A DNA stretch of 64,000 nt, taken from positions 1,054,001 through 1,118,000 of the forward strand of contig OZ244822.1 in NCBI GenBank assembly GCA_965220345.1, in the 5' to 3' direction. This document shows positions 36,401 to 44,900 of this stretch, in pieces. A program made the translations under genes and the position numbers. The notes beneath the pieces are model-generated. The model saw only the letters and a program-made list of their open reading frames with translations, ran no database searches and had not been told where the DNA came from. Source of the DNA: Aldehydirespirator sp965220345 (GTDB lineage: Bacteria; Actinomycetota; Acidimicrobiia; Acidimicrobiales; Aldehydirespiratoraceae). Numbering within the stretch: the stretch's first letter is position 1; each line of letters opens with the position of its first letter.

Positions 36401-38625
36401 TCTCAGATGATGATACTTCTTCCGTTTATGTGGTGCCTGCGAAGTTGGTTGCTGATGTGCGTGGATATGCGGCTGAGACTGATAATGGTGTTGCACATGT
36501 GAATCGTTGGAGGCGTGTGTTGTTGGCGTTTGGTGAGAGTGTGCCTGGCTTCACCGGCACACCGGTGACTGTTACTGAAGCTCAGGGTTTTGCGAACCAG
36601 TTTTGGAGTGTTCGCTGGGATCCGGTTGTGATTGCGTTGCAAGCCCTTGCAGCAAATTCACAGACTCCGTCTGTCCCCGAAGTGAGTATCACTGCTGGTA
36701 GTGATGTTATTGAAGGCAGTAGCGCATCCTTCAGTTTGACTGCAAATCCGGCACCTTCAGCAAATCTTGATGTTACTGTTACTGTGACCGCTTCTGGTAG
36801 CTATGGTGTGACTACTGGCAGTCGCACTGTCTCTATCGGAACGTCTGGAACTGCCAAACTCACGGTTGTTACCACAGGTGACAGTATTGACGAAATTAAC
36901 GGTTCAGCTACTGTCACTTTGGTGGATGGTGCGAACTATGATCTGGATTCCACAGCATCCGCAGCAACCGTGAACATCTCAGATGACGATGTTCCTGAGG
37001 TCAGTATCACCGCTGGTAATGATATTACTGAAGGTAGCAATGCTTCGTTTACGTTGACTGCTGATCCATCGCCGCACACCAGCATTACCGTGAACGTGGC
37101 CTTGACTGCTTCAGGTGATTTTGGTGTCACGACTGGTAACCAAACCGTCACTATCGGAACGTCTGGCACTGCCACACTCACGGTTGCTACTACTGGTGAC
37201 ACAGTTGATGAGGTTGATGGTTCAGTTACCGTCACAGTTAATACTGGCAACGGTTACAGCATTGATTCGTCAGCTTCGGCAGCGACCGTGAATATCACTG
37301 ATGATGATGCTTCTTCTGTTTATGTGGTTCCTGCGAAGTTGGTCTCTGATGTGAAGGGTTACGCGGCAGAAACCGAGAATGGTGTTGCTCATGTGACTCG
37401 TTGGAAGCGTGTGTTGTTGGCGTTTGGTGAGAGTGTGCCAGGTTTCTCGGGCATCCCGATGACCCTTATCGAAGCACAAGGCTTCGCTGTTCAGTTTTGG
37501 AGTGTTCGTTGGGACCCAGTCGTGGCTGCGTTGCAGACCCTCGCCGCAGCCTCCACACCCGCAGCAACCACACCAGAAATCAGTATTGCAGCTGGCAGCA
37601 ACATTACTGAAGGCAGCAGTGCCTCTTTCACGCTCACAGCAAACCCGGCACCGTCAGCGAACCTAGATGTAACCGTGACTGTCACTGCCAGCGGTAGTTA
37701 TGGTGTCACCACAGGGTCACGAACAGTCACTATCGGAACGTCTGGCAGAGCTACACTCACGGTTGCGACTAGCGGTGACAGTATTAATGAAGCCGATGGT
37801 TCGGTGACGGCGACTTTGGTGGATGGTGCTGCTTACAACCTCGACTCGTCAGCTTCGGCAGCGACCGTCAACATTAGCGATGATGATGATCCGATTGTAT
37901 TGCCACCGCCGACACCGGCAACTCCTGTGGTTGGTGTAACTGCTGGCAATGGCATTACTGAGGGTGGCACAGCTTCTTTCACGTTGACTGCAAATCCGGC
38001 ACCGTCAGCGAACCTTGACGTAACCGTCACCGTGTCTGCTACAGGTGTCTATGGTGTCACCACCGGCAGTCGTACAGTCACCATCGCAACATCAGGGACC
38101 GCCACGCTCACGGTTGCTACCACTGGTGATAGCACGGATGAAACTGACGGTTCAGTCACAGCCACTTTGGTGGATGGCGCTGCTTATGATCTGGATTCGT
38201 CTGCGTCATCAGCAACTGTTGCTATATCCGATGATGATGCGCCTGTGCCTCCGCCTGCGTCTGTTCCGCCTGCGGATGCGATTACAGTTTCTGTGGATGA
38301 AGTTGTTTATGTTGAAGGGCAGAGTCTGATTTATGTGATTAATTTCAGGCTGAGTAAGCCTGCTAGTAAACTTGTGACGGTTAAGTACACTACTGGGGTG
38401 CTTGGTAGTGGTGCTGGGTATGCGACAGAGGGCGAGGATTTCATGTGGCATAGTGGGTTTATTAGTTTCAGTCCAGGTGATACTGAAGCAACAGGTTGGA
38501 TTCTTGCGTTTGATGATAGTGTTAAGGAACCTGATGAAACGTTCACGATCGTGTTGTCAGAACCTACAGGCGGCGTGCATATAAGCGACAAACAACCCGT
38601 CTTGACCATCAAAGATAACGACTAA
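30481..38625 (+). CDS. Giant secreted subtilase with P-domain and Calx-beta repeats, copy A
   Basis: About 2714 residues. The GTG at 30481 is preferred (GGAG 9 bases upstream, then a signal peptide ending PTAWAQ); ATG 30472 and TTG 30439 are in frame. Layout: acidic leader, subtilase pro-domain (31010-31313), S8 kexin-like catalytic domain with Asp in VSIVDKTW (codon 31564), His in WHGTTVAG (31672) and Ser in GTSFSAPVVSG (32188), a P-domain to about 32845, then 15 Calx-beta-like repeats starting with motifs such as ITEGSSASFTL and ending in DDD-type Ca-binding turns. Three copies of a Trp-rich module interrupt them. The last 100 residues are a different Calx-beta-like domain, with no LPxTG, transmembrane or PEP-CTERM anchor. 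Probably an extracellular calcium-stabilised protease-adhesin. Confidence 0.9.
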   Translation: MALMARLGLALLLVAVVAAATLEMPPTAWAQPPADSPGVPHPVEPPSGFDAVVQLDGDDSDDSLLDAGEGEVVLPFEVQEGFDVTEGLAPDLLPEEIEGHELGSDPLDLSAAGLLDDDGVFEWLDGDETMSLRQLPAGEAAAVAFSGSDPVADSVAATTALQDLAASAAVSYVPAHDGLSNETSAVVQKQADNWFVSDTGQLFLPVGGVLILFDSGINAAAVDAIWSQFEIAPGRVSAVEGLPNAFKIDTSSDVESLQLVRLLSQAPGVESVTPNMFTLDVIDAFESVPTTNDWQTNNAIQQCKSDSPPFSDALSACLWHLEASKANSVSSGGQTYQPLADINIDDVWDITKGAGVTVSIVDKTWEAGHEDLVGNSNRAASTYWNRRTGENGFAGPWHGTTVAGIIGARDNTIGGRGVAPRASLLNVNYIDSQSLQNAQQAFLHRANTVAVSNHSYGKRDSGRLERWSTVVASALERSLESGFGGKGTVHVKSVGNGKDDGVGDEASLEESNNHYGLIVACAVNSAGTDAAYSEEGSTLWVCGPSGDIPRHTMLAPFGKNHYRIGLRGTSFSAPVVSGVVALVRSANTALTWRDVKLILANTAQKNDSSDSSWQSGALQYGSTTDSYSYSRKYGFGLVDASAAVTAARSWTNLPPMISTSSSTKGPWEITKADRVKEFPITLNSDVSFVEHVDVNINMNTSHFRTLKLTLISPSGKESLLVDSSLARKAYCGCRLNGSFKLGSVRHLGESATGTWKLRVENVTYQGVSNYGHSAKLNSWGITVYGHNPSRTEVLSLTTTGGSYEGNNFTVTVNHQGTPLASDLVVPIVLTSDEATPPGQTYPDYTALTSITIPAGTSRASATVSTIEDNIHELDEYLTVKIGALQAPYTSDGIARKVIIIDDDKPKVTIKASKNHYYEGERVIFTVTMDRDPAIPMNVRVIVYERGIDRLDFINNYIPSDVWRWLRFTTAGSQVVSVGTELDKIDEPTRQIVGVLPLPVFVSSDYRVSGSQNARVTISDDLSRVGIESNGNINEGEAASFTLTAFPVPTTPLVVRVSVAETGYYGVDTSTRTVKLDSSGTAKLTIPTVRHGFTQPDGAVTATVEAPADKSYYPIPRQIHYSATATITDLDKTSPTTTPVVIITGGDDIIEGSSATFTLRTLPAPTSDITVNLKVASEGSFDVNASTQTVTVPSSGTATLTIPTQQNGYDGIDGLLTATVIDGASYDVYSKSSASVVVADSNTGAPSSTVSITSHIAITEGGTATFLLTADPAPAAAFDVNVMVQSVGDYGVSTGTRKVTIPVVGLAGLGIATLNDSIVEPHGSVIVALVDGTAYDLDPSASEASVVVSDDDTPFVSVAANGHITEGSDAVFTFTANPLPPTAFDVSVALTVDGDFGVTASTQIVTISVTGSALLTLATTDDAIYKSTGSVTATVVSGSGYYLNSSASTATVYVADKDDPLTPQARAELITDVKSYAAETSQGTDYVNRWKRALLALGEKVPGFTGTPITALQAFDYANQLSRTRWNPVVAALQKIETAKGIRTVPASGVFTTRSNITEGYSATFWLTLSGSSRYSPQANVRITTTGDYGITSGVRTVRLTDFGIGTPIVLATTNDLIDEPNGSVTVEVIDGIGYIPSSSSEATVFIADNDVTKISITADGDITEGDSASFTFKASPVPSADLDVTVNVSVSGDYGVTAGSQTVTIPTSGTATLTLATTGDSVDEADGSVTVALAAGQGYTLNSAASSATVTVTDDDGLPVSPSQSLTPEVSIAAGSAVTEGSNASFTFTANPAPASALDVSVNITASGSYGVTTGNRTVTIPASGTATLTVATTGDSTVEADGSVTATLVDGAAYDLDSSASAATVNIADDDIPEVSVTAGSDVTEGGSALFTLSASPAPLSWLDVSVTVSASGDFGVTTGSQTVTIPASGTATLTVVTTGDSIDEADGSVTVTLVDGADYDLDSSASAATVNISDDDTSSVYVVPAKLVADVRGYAAETDNGVAHVNRWRRVLLAFGESVPGFTGTPVTVTEAQGFANQFWSVRWDPVVIALQALAANSQTPSVPEVSITAGSDVIEGSSASFSLTANPAPSANLDVTVTVTASGSYGVTTGSRTVSIGTSGTAKLTVVTTGDSIDEINGSATVTLVDGANYDLDSTASAATVNISDDDVPEVSITAGNDITEGSNASFTLTADPSPHTSITVNVALTASGDFGVTTGNQTVTIGTSGTATLTVATTGDTVDEVDGSVTVTVNTGNGYSIDSSASAATVNITDDDASSVYVVPAKLVSDVKGYAAETENGVAHVTRWKRVLLAFGESVPGFSGIPMTLIEAQGFAVQFWSVRWDPVVAALQTLAAASTPAATTPEISIAAGSNITEGSSASFTLTANPAPSANLDVTVTVTASGSYGVTTGSRTVTIGTSGRATLTVATSGDSINEADGSVTATLVDGAAYNLDSSASAATVNISDDDDPIVLPPPTPATPVVGVTAGNGITEGGTASFTLTANPAPSANLDVTVTVSATGVYGVTTGSRTVTIATSGTATLTVATTGDSTDETDGSVTATLVDGAAYDLDSSASSATVAISDDDAPVPPPASVPPADAITVSVDEVVYVEGQSLIYVINFRLSKPASKLVTVKYTTGVLGSGAGYATEGEDFMWHSGFISFSPGDTEATGWILAFDDSVKEPDETFTIVLSEPTGGVHISDKQPVLTIKDND
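31010..31313 (+). repeat. Pro-domain tract identical in giant genes A and B
   Basis: About 304 bp coding the subtilase pro-domain appear base-for-base identical to 39464-39767 of gene B, while sequence directly before and after differs at many sites. Gene C has the same domain but with several base changes. Identity at synonymous positions points to recent copying between A and B. Confidence 0.85.
34858..35100 (+). other. Trp-rich module, copy A1
   Basis: Codes one copy (about 80 residues) of the module with the pattern SYAAETSQG, VNRWKRALLALGE, GTPITALQA and RWNPVVAALQ. It sits between Calx-beta repeats 6 and 7. Together with B1 it forms a variant slightly different from the other copies. 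Confidence 0.85.
36432..36660 (+). other. Trp-rich module, copy A2
   Basis: Codes the module beginning VPAKLVADVRGYAAET and containing VNRWRRVLLAFGESVPGF and FWSVRWDPVVIALQAL. It lies between Calx-beta repeats 10 and 11 of gene A. Confidence 0.88.
37326..37554 (+). other. Trp-rich module, copy A3
   Basis: Codes the module beginning VPAKLVSDVKGYAAET and containing VTRWKRVLLAFGESVPGF and FWSVRWDPVVAALQTL. It lies between Calx-beta repeats 12 and 13 of gene A. Confidence 0.88.
37794..38566 (+). repeat. 3' tract identical in giant genes A and B
   Basis: About 770 bp at the 3' end of gene A match 45909-46681 of gene B at a constant offset of 8115 bp with no difference that I could see. The boundaries are sharp: just upstream (gaagcc versus gaggct) and in the last 60 bp of the genes the copies differ. 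The tract covers the penultimate Calx-beta repeat and most of the final domain. Confidence 0.88.
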
Positions 38626-38929
38626 ACATCTAAAAGAGTCGAACCTCACAATAGTCAAGCTGAGCTGGTTGGGCCGAATGCTCACAGATCCCTAGCCGGT
38701 TGGCTGCCGAGTGGGTTGCTGCGCGTGACGAGAGTTAATCCCGATCCGCTTTTGGGTGCGTCAGATGAACTGTCAGCATCTTCGCGCTAGTTCAGCAAGA
38801 TTGAGTTGGCCGTAGCGTCCACTTCAACAGCTATGCTTAGGTTCATGCCGAGATGGGCTGATTGTTGTCGTTGGATTTGCTTGCCGCTGCTGGTTGTGGC
38901 TGTGACTGCGGGGGCTACGGTTCAGGCTG
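38626..38929 (+). repeat. Intergenic region and signal-peptide start repeated before giant genes B and C
   Basis: The stretch after gene A matches the stretch after gene B (46741-47045) at offset 8115-8116 with about ten differences in the first 105 bp and apparent identity over 38732-38929. It includes the whole 180-bp intergenic gap and the first 120 bp of the next gene. Any promoter or translation signal of genes B and C should be in this shared part. Gene A has an unrelated upstream region. Confidence 0.85.
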
Positions 38930-41900
38930 CGGGCTCGGCATGGGCGCAAGTGCCAACCGTGTGGGCGCAGCCGTCTGCTGACATGTCTGAAGCATCTCAG
39001 CCGTTGGTGTCGCCGGGTACCGATGGCACGGTTGTTGTGCAGGGTGGTTTGAGCGATTCTGATGACTCGCCTCCTGATGCAGGCCAGGTGACACCATCGC
39101 CGGATATTGATGTAGGCGATTCGTTATCGGGTGCTGGTGAGGGTGAGGTGGTGTTGCCGTTTGAGGTGCAGGAGGGTTTTGATGTTACTGAGGGTTTGGC
39201 TCCTGATTTGTTGCCTGAGGAGATTGAGGGTCATGAATTGGGTTCTGAGCCTCTGGATTTGAGTATTGCTGGGTTGCTTGATGATGATGGCATCTTTGAG
39301 TGGCGAGACGGTGATGATGTGATGTCGTTGCGGCGGTTGCCTGTTGGTGAGGCTGCTGCTGCGGCTTTTAGTGGTTCGGATGCTGTTGCGGATTCTGTTG
39401 CGGCGGCTACGGCGTTGCAGGATTTGGCAGCGTCGGCTGCGGTTAGTTATGTGCCAGTTCATGATGGGTTGTCTAATGAGACCAGCGCTGTGGTTCAAAA
39501 GCAGGCGGATAATTGGTTTGTTTCTGATACGGGGCAGTTGTTTTTGCCGGTGGGTGGTGTGCTGATATTGTTTGATTCTGGTATCAACGCTGCTGCCGTT
39601 GATGCGATTTGGTCGCAGTTTGAGATAGCGCCGGGTCGTGTGTCTGCGGTTGAGGGGTTACCGAACGCGTTCAAGATTGACACGTCTTCTGATGTGGAGT
39701 CGTTGCAGTTGGTGCGGTTGCTGTCGCAAGCCCCTGGCGTGGAGTCGGTCACACCCAACATGTTCACCCCAGATGTGATCGATTCTACAGAGTCGGTTCC
39801 GATGTCATTTCCGTCTTTGAATGCTACTGCGGTCAATTTGTGCAGTTCGAATGATCCACCGTTGAGCGATGCTTTGTCAGCGTGTTTGTGGCATCTTGAC
39901 CATAGTAATGCTGTCAGCGTCACGTCAGGTGGTCAAACTTATGCGCCCCTGGTGGATATCAACATAGGTGATGTGTGGGAGACCACTAAAGGCGAGGGAG
40001 TGACTGTATCAATAGTGGACGGCACTTGGACTGCTAGTCATGAGGATCTGGTTGGTAACGCTAATCGAGCTGCGAGCACTTACTGGGGTGGCTTAACGGG
40101 TGAAAACAGCTCTCGCAGTTCACTTCACGCGACTGCTGTTGCAGGGATTATAGGCGCGCGTGATAATACGATTGGTGGTCGTGGTGTGGCACCTCGTGCT
40201 AGTTTGTTGAACGTCAATTTTGTTGATCGTCAGAGTTCATACAATCGTCAACAAGCGTTTTTGCATCGCGCCAATACTGTGGCCGTAGCTAATCATAGCT
40301 ACGGCAAGAGTGCCACGGGTGGCTTGAGCCGATGGTCTCGGCTTACTGCTGCTGCTTTGGAACAAAGCCTTGAATCTGGTTTCGGTGGAAAAGGCACAGT
40401 GCATGTGAAGGGTGTGGGCAACGGCAAGAACGACGGAGTAAGCGACGAAGCCTCACTTGCGGAAGAGTCAAATCATTACGGCTTAATCATGGCATGTGCT
40501 GTTAATTCTGCTGGTACTGACGCTGCATATTCTGAAGAAGGACCAAATTTGTGGGTGTGCGGGCCGTCAGGAGATAGTCCGCGTCACGGACTGCTTAGTA
40601 CGGTTGGCAAGAACCATTATCACTCTGGTTTACGTGGAACAAGTTTTTCGGCACCGGTTGTGTCGGGTGTGGCGGCACTTGTGCGCAGTGCTAACACGAA
40701 TCTGACTTGGCGTGACGTCAAACTAATCCTGGCTAATACTGCACAAAAGAACGATAGCAGTGACTCGAGCTGGCAGTCTGGTGCCCTCAAATATGATTCT
40801 ACCACGGATTCGTATTCTTACAGCCGTAAATACGGGTTCGGCCTGGTTGACGCATCTGCTGCTGTGACCGCTGCTCAGAACTGGAAACGGCTACCGCCGA
40901 TGATCGCAGCATCTGCTTCATCAACAACGTCAGGAGATGTCAGCAAATCCAGCGGGGCTAAAGAGTTTCCGATTGCGTTGAGTTCTGATATCAGTTTTGT
41001 GGAGCATGTTGATGTTAATATCAACATGAGCACACCATATTTCCGTAGCCTCAAACTCACATTGATCTCACCCACCGGCAAAGAATCTGTTCTAGTCAAT
41101 CCTGCTGCTAGCAGACGCTGCACATGTTCGCTGTATGGTGGTTTTAAGTTCGGCTCGGCAAGGCATCTTGGCGAAACCGCGACTGGCATTTGGAAACTTA
41201 AAGTTGAGAACACCAGTGACTTGCGACTTGCGACTTTGAACTCTTGGGGTATCACTGTCTACGGACATAATCCGTTACGAACAGAAGTAGTTTCTCTGAC
41301 AACGTCAGGAGGTACCACTGAAGGTGGTGATATCAGTTTCAGTGTCAAGCATAAAGGCGCAACGCTTACTTCTGATCTTGTTGTGCCGATCTCGTTGACA
41401 TCCGACAGGGCAACCCCGCCTGGACAACCAGACCCTGACTACACAGCGCTCACATCAATCACGATCCCTGCAGGTTCAAGCACAGCATCAGCCACTATCT
41501 CCACCACCGACGACAACACGCATGAACTTACTGAAACCATCATTGCCACAATCGGCACACTGAAAGCTCCTTACACCTCAGACGGCATCGTAAAGCGTAT
41601 ACATATTTTGGATGACGACCAGCCGCAGGTATCCATTAAGACTATCAAGAATCATATCAATGAAGGCGAAGCAGCCTCCTTTGAGGTGACTATGGATCGC
41701 GATCCAGCAGTACCCATGAAAGTTCTTGTCCATATTACCGAGCACGATCTTGGAGCGGGTGCCCCGTCGAGTGTGTATCGTTATCTTCCCCGTAATTCGT
41801 GGCACGGTCTCATATTCAAATCTGCTGGATCTCTGATAGTCAGCGTCAAAACTACGCTAGACCGAATCGATGATCCACAACGTGAAATTAAAGGGTCTCT

Positions 41901-44900
41901 ACCGATTTTCCTCATCGGAGCTACCGCGTATGATATCAGTGGCCCGCAGAGTGTTCGAGTCAGAGTATCTGATGATTTGCCGCGTGTGAGTGTTGTTTCT
42001 GATGGTGATGTTGATGAGGGGGCTGATGCCTCTTTTACTCTTGAAGCGTTCCCAGTGCCGAATTCTGCGTTGACTGTGCCGGTTACTATTGCGGAGTCCG
42101 GTTATTTCGGGGTTGATACTTCTATTCGAAGTGTGACTATCGGTTCTAGCGGCACTGCTAAACTTGTGATACCTACTGTCCATCATCCTTTTACTCAACC
42201 TGATGGTGCTGTGACTGTTACAGTACAGCCCCCTGCAGATAATAGTTATTATCCAATACCTCAACCCGATCAAGTTACTGCTACCGCTGCGATCGCTGAT
42301 ATTGACAGTACAACACCGACAACAACACCTGTAGTAATCATTACTGGCGGTGCTGGTGTAACCGAAGGTGATACTGCCACGTTCACGTTACGAGCTCTTC
42401 CAGCTACGGTTTCTGATCTAGATGTCAATGTGGCAGTCACCGTTGTAGGCAGTTTCGATACCGATACGGGAACACAAACGGTAACTATCCCTGCAAACGA
42501 TATTGCTACGTTGACTGTTCCGACTAGATATAATGGCTATGATGGTATAGACGGTTTGTTGATCGTGACAGTCGTTGATGACACATCTTATGACGTTTAC
42601 TCAAAGTCGTCAGCTTCGGTAGCGGTTGCTGACTCTGATACTGGGGTACCATCCTCTGCGGTGAGCATTGCTAGCGATGCTGATATCACCGAAGGTGCCA
42701 CCGCGTCGTTCACGTTGACCGCTAACCCGGCACCCACGACCGCTTTTGATGTGGATGTCATGGTGCAATCTGTGGGTGACTACGGAGTTTCTACAGGAAC
42801 TCGTAAAGTCACGATTCCAACTGGAGGCCTCGTGAGGCTCGGTATTACAACTATTAACGACTCTGCTGTAGAACTACCCGGCTCAATCACAGTAACCCTT
42901 GTTGACGGTACCTCCTATGACCTTGATTTATCTGCGTCAGAAGCAAGCGTTTTAGTAAGCGACGACGACACGCCTTTCGTTGGCATCGCTGCAAATAGTC
43001 GTATTACGGAAGGTAGTGATGCTGCTTTCACGTTGAACGCTTATCCTTTACCCCCTGCTGCTTTTGATGTATCTGTCGCATTGACCGTGGACGGCGATTT
43101 TGGTATAACAGCAAGCACGCAGATAATCACAATCCCTGTGACTGGCAGCGCTTCACTGGCTCTTACCACGACCGAAGATGCTATCTATGAATCAGATGGT
43201 TCAGTGACTGCAACAATCGTGTCTGGTACCGGTTATTATCCAAATTCATCTGCGTCAACCGCAACCGTGTATATAGCCGACAATGATGACCCGTTGACGC
43301 CACAAGCTCGCACCGAGCTAATAACTGATGTAAGAAGTTACGCAGCAGAAACCAATCAAAGTACTGACCATGTGAATCGTTGGAAGCAAGCACTGCTTTC
43401 GCTGGGTGAAAAAGTGCCAGGGTTTACCGGGACACCGATAACCGCACTTCAAGCTTTTGATTATGCTAACCAGTTTTCTCATACTCGCTGGAATCCGGTG
43501 GTAGCAGCTTTGCAGAAGATTGAAACCGCTAAAGGGATTAGGACAGTTCCTACATCTGGTGTGTTCACTACTAGGAGCAATATCACAGAAGGCTACAGCG
43601 CTACATTCTGGCTTACTCAAAATGGTTCAAGCAGATATTCGCCTCAGGCCAAGGTGCGGATCACAACCACAGGTGACTACGGCATAACCTCCGGTATTCG
43701 CACGTTTCGCCTCACCGATTTTGGTGTTGGCACAGCAGTCTTATTGGCTACTACTGATGACCTTATTGATGAGCCTGATGGATCTGTGACCGTTGAAGTA
43801 ATAGACGGTATCGGGTATATTCCTTCTTCCTCATCGTCGGCGACTGTGTTCATAGCTGATAATGACGTACCCAAGGTCAGTGTTACTGCTGATGGTGCTA
43901 TCACTGAGGGCGACAGCGCCACTTTCACGCTGAAGGCCTCTCCTGTGCCCTCAGCGGAACTTGATGTAACTGTTAACGTGTCTGTGTCTGGTGATTATGG
44001 CGTGACAGCAGGCTCACAAACAGTGACGATCCCTACGTCAGGTACAGCCACGCTGACACTTGCTACTACCGGTGACAGTGTTGATGAAGCCGATGGGTCT
44101 GTGACCGTTGCTTTGATCGCTGGCAAAGGTTACACCTTGAATTCGGCCGCTTCCTCTGCAACGGTGGCTGTCGCTGACGATGACGGGTTATCTGTATCTC
44201 CTTCTCAAAGCCTCACACCTGAGGTGAGTATTGCTGCTGGTAATGCTGTGACTGAGGGCAGCAACGCGTCGTTCACGCTTACCGCTAACCCAGCACCCGC
44301 TTCCGCTCTTGATGTGAGCGTGAACATCACCGCCAGCGGTAGCTATGGTGTCACTACCGGCAGTCGCACTGTCACCATCGGAACATCAGGCACTGCCACG
44401 CTCACGGTTGCTACTAGCGGTGATAGTACGGATGAGGCTGATGGTTCGGTAACTGTCACAATCAATGCTGACATTAGCTACAGCATTGATTCTTCAGCAT
44501 CAGCCGCAACTGTCAATGTTGCTGATGATGATGCTTCTGTGGTGCCTGCGAAGTTGATTGCTGATGTGAAGGGTTACGCGGCTGAGACTATTAATGGTGT
44601 TGCTCATGTGAATCGTTGGAAGCGTGTGTTGTTGGCGTTTGGTGAGAGTGTGCCAGGCTTCACCGGTACGCCGATGACTGTTACCGAAGCTCAGGGTTTC
44701 GCTAACCAGTTTTGGAGTGTTCGTTGGGATCCGGTAGTAACCGCATTGCAAGCCCTCGCAGCTGCAAATTCACAAACCGTAACTACACCGACAGTTAGTA
44801 TCACCGCTGGCAGCGATGTTACTGAGGGGAGCGCTGCCTCTTTTACGGTGGCGGCGACTCCGGCACCCTCATCAAACCTTGACGTGACCGTGAACGTAGC

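Noticed and set aside
38680..38720. Small stem (tagcc/ggcta type) in the gaps after giant genes A and B as a terminator
   Set aside because: The stem is about 4-5 bp and no T-run follows, so it does not qualify as a Rho-independent terminator.
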